A stretch of 64,000 bases of DNA from Verrucomicrobiota bacterium (lineage in GTDB: Bacteria; Verrucomicrobiota; Kiritimatiellia; JAHIZV01): contig JAHIZV010000169.1 of NCBI GenBank assembly GCA_018814445.1, positions 1-64,000 of the forward strand, read 5' to 3'. The position numbers and the translations under genes were made by a program. The stretch's first letter is position 1. The number at the start of each line of letters is the position of its first letter. Shown here one piece after another: positions 20,010 through 29,784 of the stretch. The notes under the pieces are model-generated. The model was not told the origin of the DNA, searched no databases, and saw only the letters and a list, made by a program, of their open reading frames with translations.

Positions 20010-20795
20010 CTACACTGCTTCCATCTGTTTACGGAGTTTGTCCAGCAGAACCTTGGGAATCCTTCCCTGGTTCATGCCTCCGCAGACGTAACGGGTGAGA
20101 TCGAGAGAGGCGAAGACATTGCGGCATCGCTCGCACATGATGGTCTGGCCGACGGGGAAGGTTATTCCCCGGTCCAGTGCTTCCTGCTTGGCATGCAGCA
20201 AATCGAGGCAAACCTGCTTCGGATACGCGGCGGCACTGCCTTCTCGACAGGGAAGTTCGCCGGTCAGATCCCGACGAAGTTTCAAGCGCGCGCGATGGAG
20301 CCGCGTCTTCACGGTTTCGGGTTTGAGTCCGAGGATCTCGGCGACCTCGTCTATCGGCAGTTCCAGAATATCCTTTAAGATCAGCGGCATACGGAAAGGG
20401 GCGGGCAGTGCCGCGATGGACTTCTCCATGCATTCGCGCAGCTCGCCGCGTTCCGCCAGTTCCGCCGGATTCGTGATTTGTCCGTCGATATCGGGCATAT
20501 CCTTTTCCCTAAAAGGGAGAAGTTCATCGATGGACTCGATGCGCCCCGGTTCCCCCGCTTTCTTCCGGCGCATGCGCCCGCACGTTCGCACCGCTATGGT
20601 ATAGAGCCAGGTTGTGACTTTTGAGCGCCCGTCAAACTGCTTCCAGTTCTTATAGGCCTTCAGGAACGTTTCCTGCACCAGATCCTGCGCATCATGCGGA
20701 TTGCCGCATAGACGCAGAGCGAAGCGATACATCTGATCGCCATACTGACTGAGCAGGCGGGCCACAGCCTTTTCTCGGGGTTCATCCTGCTTCAA
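20010..20795 (-). CDS. ECF-type RNA polymerase sigma factor with Cys-containing C-terminal extension
   Basis: DAQDLVQETFLKAYKNWKQF, VTTWLYTIAVRTC, region 4 LPIDEVAEILGLKPETVKTRLHRARLKLR; tail with MCERCRNVF. Confidence 0.9.
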   Translation of the reverse strand: MKQDEPREKAVARLLSQYGDQMYRFALRLCGNPHDAQDLVQETFLKAYKNWKQFDGRSKVTTWLYTIAVRTCGRMRRKKAGEPGRIESIDELLPFREKDMPDIDGQITNPAELAERGELRECMEKSIAALPAPFRMPLILKDILELPIDEVAEILGLKPETVKTRLHRARLKLRRDLTGELPCREGSAAAYPKQVCLDLLHAKQEALDRGITFPVGQTIMCERCRNVFASLDLTRYVCGGMNQGRIPKVLLDKLRKQMEAV

Positions 20796-20807
20796 GAAGG
20801 AACCTTC

Positions 20808-22493
20808 CTACTTCTCTCGCGGGAAGGGCCAGGCCATGAGACCGCCCTCCATCACCTTCACGTTCGTCCAGCCGTTGGCTTCGAGGACGCTGGCGGCTTC
20901 GTAACCGCGCAACGATATTTTGCAGTAGCAGATGATCTCCTGATCTTTGTCAGCGGGTAATTCGTTGAGCCGGTTCCGGAGCGCGCCCAGGGGAATCAGG
21001 TTCTCGCCGACGCCAAGCCGCATCCGTTCAAATTCGTCTGCGCCGCGGACGTCCAGAAGATAGGGCTGCCCCCCTTTTTGCAGACGCTCCCTGACTTCGC
21101 TCGCGGACAGACCGCTCATGCGTCCGAGCATCTTGTTCTCAAGCACGTGGGCCGTCATGATGAAATTGTCGATTGCGGGAGAGAAAGGCGGCGCATAGGG
21201 CAGGTCGGCGTTGACCAGATCCGCGACCGTCAGTTTTCCATGAATCGCCATTGCCGCCTGTGCGATTCGCTTGCTGACGTCGCCGGGACCTACGGCCTGA
21301 AGGCCCAGCAGGCGGCCCGTATCCGCATTGGCAACCATTTTCAGCAGAAGCAGTTCTCCGCCCATGAAATGGGGTTTGTCCGGCGCCGCGGTAATGACCG
21401 AAACAACGTTGTATCCGGCTTCCCTCGCGCGACTCTCGGAAAGCCCCGTAGCCCCGGCTCCGTAGTCAAATACTTTGCACACGCCCGTCTGGATCGTGCC
21501 CGGAAATTCCACTTTGTTCCCAGTCACGACGTTCTGCCCGACGACCCTTCCTTCAAGGTTGGCGAGATCGCCGAACGGTGCATGAACCTTCTCTCCGGTA
21601 ATGAGATGGGGTATCTCCACGCAGTCGCCCGCGGCGTAAATGTCCGGGTCGGACGTCTGCATGAACGTGTCGACTTCTATGCCGCCTCGTTCCCCGATTT
21701 TCAGTCCGGCGTCTTCGGCCAGCTTGGAGTTCGGTCTTACGCCGACGGCGACGACGGCCAGTTCACAAGGCAGCTCGATCCCGTTGCGGAGTTTTACTCC
21801 GGTCAGTTTTCCGTTCTCGCCGAGAAACTCCGCGACGGGATTCTCGGTGATTACGATGGCGGCCTTGCTCCTAATATGGTTTTCCAGAACCTTCGCCATT
21901 TCCCAGTCGAGGAAGAGCAGGAGCTGGCTCATCATTTCCACCAGTGTGATCTGAATGCCGGCGAGATGCAGAGCTTCGCAGGTTTCCACGCCGATAAGTC
22001 CACCGCCGATCACGACAGCCCTATCGATCTTCTTCTCGTCGGCGATCTGCCGCAGGTAATCGGCATCACGCATCGACTGAAGCGTTGAGATTCCTTCCAG
22101 ATCACTCCCGGGAAGCGGCGGCACCACCGGGCTCGCACCGGTTGCGAGGACCAGTTTGTCGTACGCCAATTCGAAATCCTGTTCCTCATCGAGATCGTGG
22201 CAGGACACGACATGGCGCTTGCGGTCAATGGCCGTGACGCGTGTCCGCGTCATCGCGTTGATGCCCTTGGCCTTAAGATAGTACTTCGGATCCCGTATCA
22301 CGCCCGTGGGCGTGGAAAGCAGTTGGTTCCGGTCGTCAAAAAAGCCGCCGACGAAATAGGGATAACCGCAGGAGGCCATCGACAGATCGGGGCCTTCCTG
22401 CAGGATAGTAATCTCCGCATGCTGATCCATGCGCCTGGCTTTGGCGGCGGCTTTAGGTCCTGCCGCGGACCCTCCTACGACGACGATTTTCAT
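20808..22493 (-). CDS. CoA-disulfide reductase-like FAD oxidoreductase fused to C-terminal rhodanese domain
   Basis: KIVVVGGSAAGPKAAAKARR, MASCGYPYFVGG, LATGASPVVPPLPG, YAAGDCVEI; C-terminal YLLDVRGADEFERMRLG...IICYCKISLRGYEAASVL. Confidence 0.92.
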   Translation of the reverse strand: MKIVVVGGSAAGPKAAAKARRMDQHAEITILQEGPDLSMASCGYPYFVGGFFDDRNQLLSTPTGVIRDPKYYLKAKGINAMTRTRVTAIDRKRHVVSCHDLDEEQDFELAYDKLVLATGASPVVPPLPGSDLEGISTLQSMRDADYLRQIADEKKIDRAVVIGGGLIGVETCEALHLAGIQITLVEMMSQLLLFLDWEMAKVLENHIRSKAAIVITENPVAEFLGENGKLTGVKLRNGIELPCELAVVAVGVRPNSKLAEDAGLKIGERGGIEVDTFMQTSDPDIYAAGDCVEIPHLITGEKVHAPFGDLANLEGRVVGQNVVTGNKVEFPGTIQTGVCKVFDYGAGATGLSESRAREAGYNVVSVITAAPDKPHFMGGELLLLKMVANADTGRLLGLQAVGPGDVSKRIAQAAMAIHGKLTVADLVNADLPYAPPFSPAIDNFIMTAHVLENKMLGRMSGLSASEVRERLQKGGQPYLLDVRGADEFERMRLGVGENLIPLGALRNRLNELPADKDQEIICYCKISLRGYEAASVLEANGWTNVKVMEGGLMAWPFPREK

Positions 22494-22519
22494 AGATCCG
22501 CTTTCCTGTGATGAGTAGA

Positions 22520-23542
22520 TCAGTAGCTGTCTTCAGTCAGGACAACCTTGCCTTTGAATACCCGGTAGATTACGGCGCTGTACCCGATCACGAGCGGCAT
22601 ACCGACCAAGGCGATGATCAACATCACCCGATGCGTGCGTGGAGTGGACGCTGCGTTGTAGATCGTGAGGCTGTTTGCCAGATCGGTACACGATGGCACG
22701 AGGCGGGGGAAAAGGCAGACCGCGAAAAGTCCGACTGTCGCCAGGATAGTCACCGCAGAAGCCAGAAAAGCGCGCCCGTCTCTATTCGCGCCGGAAGCAA
22801 TCGGGATGAAGACGAGGCCGGCCATCAGAATGATGAGAAGGGCAAGTAACAGCGGGCTTTTCGACACTCCATAGAGGAGAAAAGGCGCGGCGAAATAGGT
22901 GGCTATCAGTACGCATGCATAGAGTGCGGCGAAAGCGATCCAAGTTCTGGAAAGCCACTTGCGCATTCTCCTGCGCTGGTCACCTTCGCTCTTCATCGAC
23001 AGATAGGCGGCGCCGTGCATCACGCACATAACCAGACTGAGCGCTCCGGCAAGGAGGGCGTAGGGATTAAGCAGGTTGAAGAAGCCGCCCGTGTACATTC
23101 CTTCACTGTCCAGGGGAATGCCCCGGGCTATATTGCCGACTGCTACACCGAAGAGGAGAGCAGGCACGAGACTTCCGAGTCCGAACGCCCAGTCCCAGAA
23201 CCGTTTCCACGCAGGGGCATCAACCTTTCCCCGGAACTCGAGAGAGACGGCCCGGAATATCAGAGCGACAAGCAGCAGCATCAGGGCCATGTAGAAAGCG
23301 CTGAAGACCGTCGCGTACACGATAGGGAAAGCCGCGAATAACGCACCCCCGCCGGTAAGCAGCCACACTTCGTTTCCGTCCCACACCGGGCCGATGGCAT
23401 TCAGATTCACGCGGCGTTCGTGTTCGTTGCGCGTGAAGAGATGTATTACACCGACCCCGAGATCAAAACCGTCGAGAATCGCGTACCCGCCGATCAGAAC
23501 GCCGACAAGTATGAACCAGGTTGTGTTCAGATCGATCATCAT
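22520..23542 (-). CDS. cydB: Cytochrome bd quinol oxidase subunit II
   Basis: WFILVGVLIGGYAILDGFDLGVGVIHLF, IGPVWDGNEVWLLTGGGALFAAFP. Confidence 0.96.
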   Translation of the reverse strand: MMIDLNTTWFILVGVLIGGYAILDGFDLGVGVIHLFTRNEHERRVNLNAIGPVWDGNEVWLLTGGGALFAAFPIVYATVFSAFYMALMLLLVALIFRAVSLEFRGKVDAPAWKRFWDWAFGLGSLVPALLFGVAVGNIARGIPLDSEGMYTGGFFNLLNPYALLAGALSLVMCVMHGAAYLSMKSEGDQRRRMRKWLSRTWIAFAALYACVLIATYFAAPFLLYGVSKSPLLLALLIILMAGLVFIPIASGANRDGRAFLASAVTILATVGLFAVCLFPRLVPSCTDLANSLTIYNAASTPRTHRVMLIIALVGMPLVIGYSAVIYRVFKGKVVLTEDSY

Positions 23543-24870
23543 GCCACCTCCTTCACGGTAACGGACTCCGCTTCGTGCTTCATCTCCTTGATCAGTAGAA
23601 ACACGTACAATGAGCCGAGGAAAATATAGATGACGCCGAACATGATAATAGTCGCAAGAATCTGTCCGGCAGGCACTGTTACTGAAACCGCATCCCGCGT
23701 GCGAAGCATGTGATAAACGATCCACGGCTGTCGGCCGACTTCGGCGGCGACCCATCCAAACTGGCAGGCGATCAGGGGAAGCGGAATCGAGCACACGAGC
23801 AGTTTCAGGAAGCGGCGGCTCTCGGGCAGGCGTTTTCTCACGATCTGCAGTGCGCCCCAGGACATGGAAGCGATGAAGAAGAGTCCGAGCAGAACCATGT
23901 TGTGAAAAGAGACGAACGTGAGCCACAGCGGCGGTCGCTCGTCTTCAGGAAATTCGCTGATGCCGGGAATCTCCGCGTCGATATCACCAAAGGCCATGAG
24001 GCTGAGCAGGCCGGGAAGCTCGATCTTCGCGTTGAGTTCTGGCGGTCTCGTTTTGACCAGTCCAAAAACTGCAAGGGGCGCGCCGGACTGCGTGCTGTAG
24101 AGCCCCTCGATAGCCGCGAACTTCTCAGGCTGTGTGTGAGCAACCTGTCGGGCGTGCATGTCCCCGAACGGGAATACGACCGTGACTGAACTGATGATGC
24201 CCACGACAAGAACTGTCTTCAGGGCCTTTAACGCGGCCCGGTTCTGCGCGTTCCGGAGCAGCAGGAAGGCACATACGCCGGCGGCAAAGAAGGCGCCGGA
24301 CACCAGTGCCGCATCAATCGTGTGGAAGAAGCGAGGCCACATCGACGGATTGAATACGGCCTCAGAGAAACTCGTCAGTTCAGCGCGCCCGTTCTGAATC
24401 ACGTAACCCGCCGGTGTCTGCATCCAGGAGTTCGCTACCAGGATCCAGAAGGCGGAGATGGTGGATCCCACAGCCACCATCAGGATCGAGAACCAATGAA
24501 CACCTTTCGATACGCGCTTTCGACCGAAGAGATACAGGCCGAGAAATCCGGATTCGAGGAAGAAGGCAAACACTCCCTCGGCTGCCAGCGGCGCTCCGAA
24601 TATGTCCCCGACGAACTTCGAATACTCGGACCAGTTTGTGCCGAACTGGAACTCCATTACAATCCCCGTGGCCACGCCCACGGCAAACGTCAGGGCGAGA
24701 AGTTTGCCCAGAAAACGACCCATGCGGACAAAGTCTTCGTCGCTCCGCCGCCAACCTAATCCCTCGACAATGACCAGCACCCATGCGAGCCCGATGGTAA
24801 TCGGCGGAAATAGAAAGTGAAAACCGATTGTCAGTGCAAACTGTATTCTCGCCAGTAATACCGCATCCAT
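23539..24870 (-). CDS. cydA: Cytochrome bd quinol oxidase subunit I
   Basis: LLARIQFALTIGFHFLFPPITIGLA, EFQFGTNWSEYSKFVGDIFGAPLAAEGVFAFFLES, GWVAAEVGRQPW. Confidence 0.96.
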   Translation of the reverse strand: MDAVLLARIQFALTIGFHFLFPPITIGLAWVLVIVEGLGWRRSDEDFVRMGRFLGKLLALTFAVGVATGIVMEFQFGTNWSEYSKFVGDIFGAPLAAEGVFAFFLESGFLGLYLFGRKRVSKGVHWFSILMVAVGSTISAFWILVANSWMQTPAGYVIQNGRAELTSFSEAVFNPSMWPRFFHTIDAALVSGAFFAAGVCAFLLLRNAQNRAALKALKTVLVVGIISSVTVVFPFGDMHARQVAHTQPEKFAAIEGLYSTQSGAPLAVFGLVKTRPPELNAKIELPGLLSLMAFGDIDAEIPGISEFPEDERPPLWLTFVSFHNMVLLGLFFIASMSWGALQIVRKRLPESRRFLKLLVCSIPLPLIACQFGWVAAEVGRQPWIVYHMLRTRDAVSVTVPAGQILATIIMFGVIYIFLGSLYVFLLIKEMKHEAESVTVKEVA

Positions 24871-24884
24871 TAAACATCTCCTCC

Positions 24885-25031
24885 GAATGTCACTGACTCA
24901 AGGCCCCTTCGGATGCAATAGGCAAACAAAGGCACAGCCCTGACGGACTTGACTGCAAACAATGGATGAAGCCTGCACCGTTTGTAGTCAATGCCGTAAG
25001 GCATGTCGTGGCTTTAAGTCAGCACTATTCA
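24885..25031 (-). repeat. MITE-like dispersed element, copy 3 (inverted, diverged)
   Basis: Reverse complement aligns end-to-end with copies 1 and 2 (GACATGCCTTACGGCATTGACTACAAAC..., GTCAGGGCTGTGCCTTT). Confidence 0.85.
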
Positions 25032-25139
25032 CATATCCTTCGGCTGATTCGCGCATCCGCAAATACTTATGCACCTGATCACACCTTCTTGACAATCAAT
25101 TATTATGCACATATGTTCATAATAAATCAGGGCCGCGTC

Positions 25140-25526
25140 ATGTCGAGACCATTCAAAACCCGCTGTATAGGACCCTTGCCGGGGGTGACTGTGTTCAAAC
25201 CCGCCGGTGTGCCGGCCACCGAATTGGAGAAAGTGGTCATTCATCTCGATGAACTGGAGGCCGTTCGACTCGTGGACGGCGAAGGTCTCGATCACGCGCA
25301 GGCGGCTCAGCGCATGAATGTGTCCCGTCCGACCGTGAGCCGGATACTGGGGCGGGTTCACGGGAAGATAGCGCAAGCCCTGACGGAAGGTCAGGCGCTT
25401 TTCATCCAGCAGGGCGGTGCGCCCGTCGAACGGGTTGCGGCCGGAGAGACCCGCGGGAAGGGCCGAATGAGAAAAGGCAAAGGAGAAAGAAATGAAAGTA
25501 GCGGTGTGCGCGGAAGAAGGAAGTAA
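25140..25526 (+). CDS. DUF134-family HTH protein
   Basis: GVTVFKPAGVPATELEKVVIHLDELEAVRLVDGEGLDHAQAAQRMNVSRPTVSRIL. Confidence 0.85.
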   Translation: MSRPFKTRCIGPLPGVTVFKPAGVPATELEKVVIHLDELEAVRLVDGEGLDHAQAAQRMNVSRPTVSRILGRVHGKIAQALTEGQALFIQQGGAPVERVAAGETRGKGRMRKGKGERNESSGVRGRRK

Positions 25527-25908
25527 GGCTTCCTGGATCGGCAAATGCGTAAGCAAGAGTCCGTTCTTTGTTCTGGCTGACACGGATTCGGGTGAGTTTG
25601 AAAGCATGCCTAATCCTGCCATCGGCGCGAAGGGACACCATGGCAGAGTGGCGGCCGAAGCTCTCATCAGAACATCAGTGAAGTCCGTGATCGGCACCCA
25701 TTTCGGACACAAGGCAATGCGGCTTCTTGCGGCCGAGGGCATATCCGTCTACCAGACGGAGCCCGGCGTGGTGGAACATGCGGTGCAGGCTCATAAGGCG
25801 GGACGGCTATCTCTCGCGCAGGAAGGAAATCCCTGCCACGACTCATCGTCTCACCGGTCGTGCTGCAAGGGAGGTGCGGGTCACGGCGGGACCTGTTGTC
25901 ATGGGTAG
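25492..25908 (+). CDS. NifX/NifB-type dinitrogenase Fe-Mo cofactor biosynthesis-like protein with Cys/His-rich tail
   Basis: KVAVCAEEGSKASWIGKCVSKSPFFVLADTDSGEFESMPN; GHHGRVAAEALIRTSVKSVIGTHFGHKAMRLL; tail SCCKGGAGHGGTCCHG. Confidence 0.82.
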   Translation: MKVAVCAEEGSKASWIGKCVSKSPFFVLADTDSGEFESMPNPAIGAKGHHGRVAAEALIRTSVKSVIGTHFGHKAMRLLAAEGISVYQTEPGVVEHAVQAHKAGRLSLAQEGNPCHDSSSHRSCCKGGAGHGGTCCHG

Positions 25909-26530
25909 ATATGCGCGCGCAGAGATGGTGGAGAACCAGGCCCGCCTGCTGCAGCGCAATGCTGTCTACAAACGGTTCGGTTATGATGTCCAGTCGAGCA
26001 TACACTTCATCCTCTCCAGGCTGCATCCGGTCGAAGGAAGGATTCTTGAGATCGGCACAGGCAAGGGACGCTTTTTGACCGCCCTGGCGCGTCACGCCGA
26101 TGATATTACGTCCATTGACGTGGATGCAGCGGAACAGCGTGCCGCAAAACTCAGCGTAGCTCAGGAAGGCCTGACGCCGCGGGTCCGGTTTCTTCGGGGA
26201 GACGCGATGTCGATGAAATGGAAGCGTCCCGCCTTCGATTTGACCGTTTCCATGAATGCTTTGCACCATATTCCCGATCAAGCGCTGGCCGTGAAGGAAA
26301 TGCTGCGGGTGACCCGGCCGACCGGGAGAATCATGATCAGTGATTTTGATGAAGAGGGATTCGAAATCATCGAGCGGATTCACGAGTCAGAAGGCCGGGT
26401 GCACACACGCCTGCCGTACCGATGGGATAATCTGGCCGACATCTTCCGGGAACATGGCTGGAGCAGTTCGGAGCGCGCCGGACATCATCAGACGCTCATT
26501 ATGGCCCATGGTCCGGACGCGCGCCGATGA
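25901..26530 (+). CDS. SAM-dependent methyltransferase (class I)
   Basis: ILEIGTGKGRFLTALARHADDITSIDVD; FDLTVSMNALHHIPDQ. Confidence 0.87.
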   Translation: MGRYARAEMVENQARLLQRNAVYKRFGYDVQSSIHFILSRLHPVEGRILEIGTGKGRFLTALARHADDITSIDVDAAEQRAAKLSVAQEGLTPRVRFLRGDAMSMKWKRPAFDLTVSMNALHHIPDQALAVKEMLRVTRPTGRIMISDFDEEGFEIIERIHESEGRVHTRLPYRWDNLADIFREHGWSSSERAGHHQTLIMAHGPDARR

Positions 26531-26959
26531 TTATGCCGATGCGACGGTCGACTCGACGGACACTCCAACGGGGCATTCGACCGCGGCGCTGACAGGACAG
26601 AATTTTTCGGCCTGTTGGACCGCCTTGGCCATCTTCTCCGAATCCTCTTCTGCCTGTACGACGGTGCGGATCACGATATCGATGCCCTGAAACCGAAGTC
26701 CGTTAGCGGTTCGCTCCATGCGTCCCACGGCCTCACTTTCATATGAAGTCATTCCGATTTTCATCTTGTCGACGAAATACAGCACCGTTAACAACACACA
26801 GCTTTCCACGGCGCCAACCAGCATGTCTTCCGGTGACCAGCGATCTTTCTTTCCGCCGAACTCAGGCGGCGGTGTGATATCCAGCGTAGGTTTTCCGTCG
26901 CACCGGATGTCCGCCGCCTCACCGCCGCTCCATTTCACCGATGTCTTGTACTCCCACAT
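26531..26959 (-). CDS. OsmC family protein (second)
   Basis: PPEFGGKKDRWSPEDMLVGAVESCVLLTVLYF; AEKFCPVSAAV. Confidence 0.85.
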   Translation of the reverse strand: MWEYKTSVKWSGGEAADIRCDGKPTLDITPPPEFGGKKDRWSPEDMLVGAVESCVLLTVLYFVDKMKIGMTSYESEAVGRMERTANGLRFQGIDIVIRTVVQAEEDSEKMAKAVQQAEKFCPVSAAVECPVGVSVESTVASA

Positions 26960-26978
26960 GCCAACAGTTCCTTTCGGA

Positions 26979-28400
26979 TTAGATCTTTCCGCGCCGTGCC
27001 TCCAGTTCTACACGAATATCCGTCAGTTTCCGGCGGTTGAGCGGATAGATCCACAGAATCGCGATCGCGGCGAGCCAGAAGACGACCGGCAGCAGGATGT
27101 AGACCATCAGCATGCGGTGGAGCACGTTCTCGGGCTGGGTGTGTCCGGCATCGACGTTGAAACCCGTCCACTCAAGAACAAAGCCCGACAGGCCTACCGA
27201 TAGTGTCATACCCATCTTCAGGAACCACGAGAAGACGGCGTTAATACTGCCCTCGCGCCGCTTGCCCGTGTGAAGTTCATCGTAATCGACCATGTCCGCC
27301 AGCATCGACGGAACAATGAGCCAGAGCGAAGCGGTGACGCTGGCGTAGAATACGGCCGGAACGATTTGCAGGTAAGGGTGAGCCGGAGTCAGACACACGA
27401 GATTCAGCACACAGCCGATGAAGCCGGAAGAAATGATGATCATCATGGTCCACTTCTTGTCCAGCTTCTCGCAGACCCAGGTCCAGAAGGGAACCGCCGC
27501 AAGCCCCATCAGGAAGGCGGTCGTATCTTTGAATCCCTCGATCACCGCGGCGCTGGCGAGATGACCGTCGTTGATGTAGTAGAAGTTGATGTACAGTCCA
27601 AGAGCTCCGGTAACGCCTGCGCCGAACACCTGGAAGACGACGAAGCCCGTCATCATCCACAGAGGTTTGATGTTGAACGTGTCCTTCAATCCCTGCAGCA
27701 GGGGCTCTTTCGCCTGTTTTGAAGCTTCCTTCTCGTAGTAGCGCTCCTTGATGAACAGGGCGGGAAGCGAGCCCAGGGCGATCACCGCGAAGGCAAGCCA
27801 GATGCTGATGCTCTGCACGCCGCGCGTGATGTTCGGTTCGCCGTTGGGATCAGCGAAGAACCCGCTTGCGGCCAGCGGCAGTACCCAGCCGCCCAGCAGA
27901 ATGCCGAACTTGGTGAAGATAGTGCGGTACGCCGCAACACGCGTGCGCTCGTCGTAGTTTGGAGTCATTTCCAGCATCAGGCTGTTGTACGGCATGGCCC
28001 AGATTGTTGTGCTGGTGTAGGCGAGGATGCCGATGAGCGTGATGTAGATCACCATGCCCAGTTCACCGAAGGCCTCGGGCGGGCGCCAGAGAAACGGCGT
28101 GATCATTGCCGCGAGCGTTGCCCCGAGAAGAATGAACGGCCGCCGCCGCCCCCAGCGAGTCCGGGTGTTGTCCGAGATGTTGCCCATGATGGGATCTGTA
28201 ATGGCATCCCATCCACGGTAGATCATCAGAATGATGCCGAGCAGGCCGGGTGCGATGCCGAAGCCGATGTTGAAAACGGGCATCCACAGCCGGGCCGCCA
28301 GACCTACCGTGAAGAAATCAACCGCCCCACCCGCCCCGTATGACATCTTCTGCCAGAAAGGAACTCGATCTTCCGCCGGAATCGCTGGTCTTTTTGTCAC
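26979..28400 (-). CDS. MFS transporter, glycoside-pentoside-hexuronide:cation symporter family
   Basis: YRGWDAITDPIMGNISDNTRTRWGRRRPFILLGA; 12-TM-like pattern. Confidence 0.9.
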   Translation of the reverse strand: MTKRPAIPAEDRVPFWQKMSYGAGGAVDFFTVGLAARLWMPVFNIGFGIAPGLLGIILMIYRGWDAITDPIMGNISDNTRTRWGRRRPFILLGATLAAMITPFLWRPPEAFGELGMVIYITLIGILAYTSTTIWAMPYNSLMLEMTPNYDERTRVAAYRTIFTKFGILLGGWVLPLAASGFFADPNGEPNITRGVQSISIWLAFAVIALGSLPALFIKERYYEKEASKQAKEPLLQGLKDTFNIKPLWMMTGFVVFQVFGAGVTGALGLYINFYYINDGHLASAAVIEGFKDTTAFLMGLAAVPFWTWVCEKLDKKWTMMIIISSGFIGCVLNLVCLTPAHPYLQIVPAVFYASVTASLWLIVPSMLADMVDYDELHTGKRREGSINAVFSWFLKMGMTLSVGLSGFVLEWTGFNVDAGHTQPENVLHRMLMVYILLPVVFWLAAIAILWIYPLNRRKLTDIRVELEARRGKI

Positions 28401-28474
28401 TTTTCCATCCCCTTTTCACCAAGCATAACCTGAATTCATAAACTGTAGACTATTAAAAACTAGTCGCGCAAGTA

Positions 28475-28660
28475 TTAGTTTAGGTCCCTTTGCCTTTTTA
28501 CGGGGGGCGGCGACGAGTGGAGAACGAAATGCACTTTCTGCAGGTCAGGCCGCTCCTCCTTCATATCGGCTGCCCGGTAGTTGAAATGAAGACGAAGAAG
28601 GGACAGATGCAGGCAGAGGGAGGCCAGCAGACAGACGATGAATATTAGCGTATGTCTCAC
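28475..28660 (-). CDS. Small single-TM protein, possibly a truncated TonB-like remnant
   Basis: N-terminal TM, short Pro motif; directly downstream of TonB-receptor remnant. Confidence 0.3.
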   Translation of the reverse strand: MRHTLIFIVCLLASLCLHLSLLRLHFNYRAADMKEERPDLQKVHFVLHSSPPPVKRQRDLN

Positions 28661-28678
28661 GGACTTCTCCTGAATGTT

Positions 28679-29010
28679 CTACAGATCGTACTTGGCAGTG
28701 ATGTAGACGTAGCGTCCCGGCGCCGGAACTTCGTCCCCGGCGGCGAATACGGAGACTTCCGCCTTGATCCTGTCGTTTCCGTACCGGGCCCCGACATCAA
28801 CCTCGTACTTCTCTTCCGGGTCGAGAGACGGGTTGCCGACCTGGTATCCGCCTGGTGCCGCACCGAAAGCGAAGTATTGCTCCGTAATACCCGGATAGCG
28901 GGTGATCTTTCCCATTCCTGCATAGATGGTAATCTCATCGCCGGCCGCGTATTCGGTGAGGATATTACCGGACAACATGATCTCATCCCGATCCGTGTCC
29001 GCCGCATCCT
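28679..29010 (-). pseudogene. C-terminal fragment of TonB-dependent receptor
   Basis: AFGAAPGGYQVGNPSLDPEEKYEVDVGARYGNDRIKAEVSVFAAGDE...GRYVYITAKYDL; no plug or upstream barrel. Confidence 0.7.
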
Positions 29011-29042
29011 GCAATGGCGTGCTCTTTTCCGGTTTTCGTCGT

Positions 29043-29741
29043 CTATTCGAACTGTTTGCGGAGCTCCTCGAAAGCTTTGCGCAAGTCCGCGAGTTCGGAT
29101 TGTGTCTGCTCAAGCCTGCGCTCAAGATCGCTGATCCGGTCATCGGACGGCAGCATGGCTTCCGTCTCCACAATCGTTGGCGGTTCTGACATCTCGGGAA
29201 CCACGCCTTCCAGCAGATGCGCATAGCGGCCCTCTTTGCGCCCCCTCTCTCTCTGGAGCTTAACGGCCAGGGGAAACGGCAGGCCTGTGGCCAGCGTCTG
29301 AAGGACTTTTTCGACCTCGTCGATGGAGTCGAAGCCGCACATGCGTTCGGTGCGGGTGCGAAGTTCGCCGCAAGTCTGCGGTCCGCGCAGCATCAGCACG
29401 CAGAGGACGGATAGTTCCCGCGGATCGAGTTTGACAACCTGTTCGAGCGTAAACCGGTACTTCCCGACGCGGCTGTGGGCTTCGCGCACCAGGCTGGCAA
29501 GATGCTTCTCGCGCAAATCGTCGAGAGCGCTGACGACGGTATCCTCGTCGTAGCTCACGACCGGATCCCGGCTCGACTTCTGATTGCAGGCGTTTGTCAG
29601 GGCATTGATCGAGAGGGGGTAATGCTCCGGCGTGGTCATGCTCTTCTCGATCAGGCATCCAAGCACGCGCACTTCGACATCCGTCAGAAGAGGAAAGGAC
29701 GCGCGGGCCGAGTCGACATCTCCATTGCTTTGCTCGTTCAT
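29043..29741 (-). CDS. DUF480 (YceH-like) winged-helix protein
   Basis: LTDVEVRVLGCLIEKSMTTPEHYPLSINALTNACNQKSSRDPVVSYDE. Confidence 0.93.
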   Translation of the reverse strand: MNEQSNGDVDSARASFPLLTDVEVRVLGCLIEKSMTTPEHYPLSINALTNACNQKSSRDPVVSYDEDTVVSALDDLREKHLASLVREAHSRVGKYRFTLEQVVKLDPRELSVLCVLMLRGPQTCGELRTRTERMCGFDSIDEVEKVLQTLATGLPFPLAVKLQRERGRKEGRYAHLLEGVVPEMSEPPTIVETEAMLPSDDRISDLERRLEQTQSELADLRKAFEELRKQFE

Positions 29742-29784
29742 GCCGAAAACGTATCAAAAAACGTTTCCTCTGTGGAGGGTCTTT

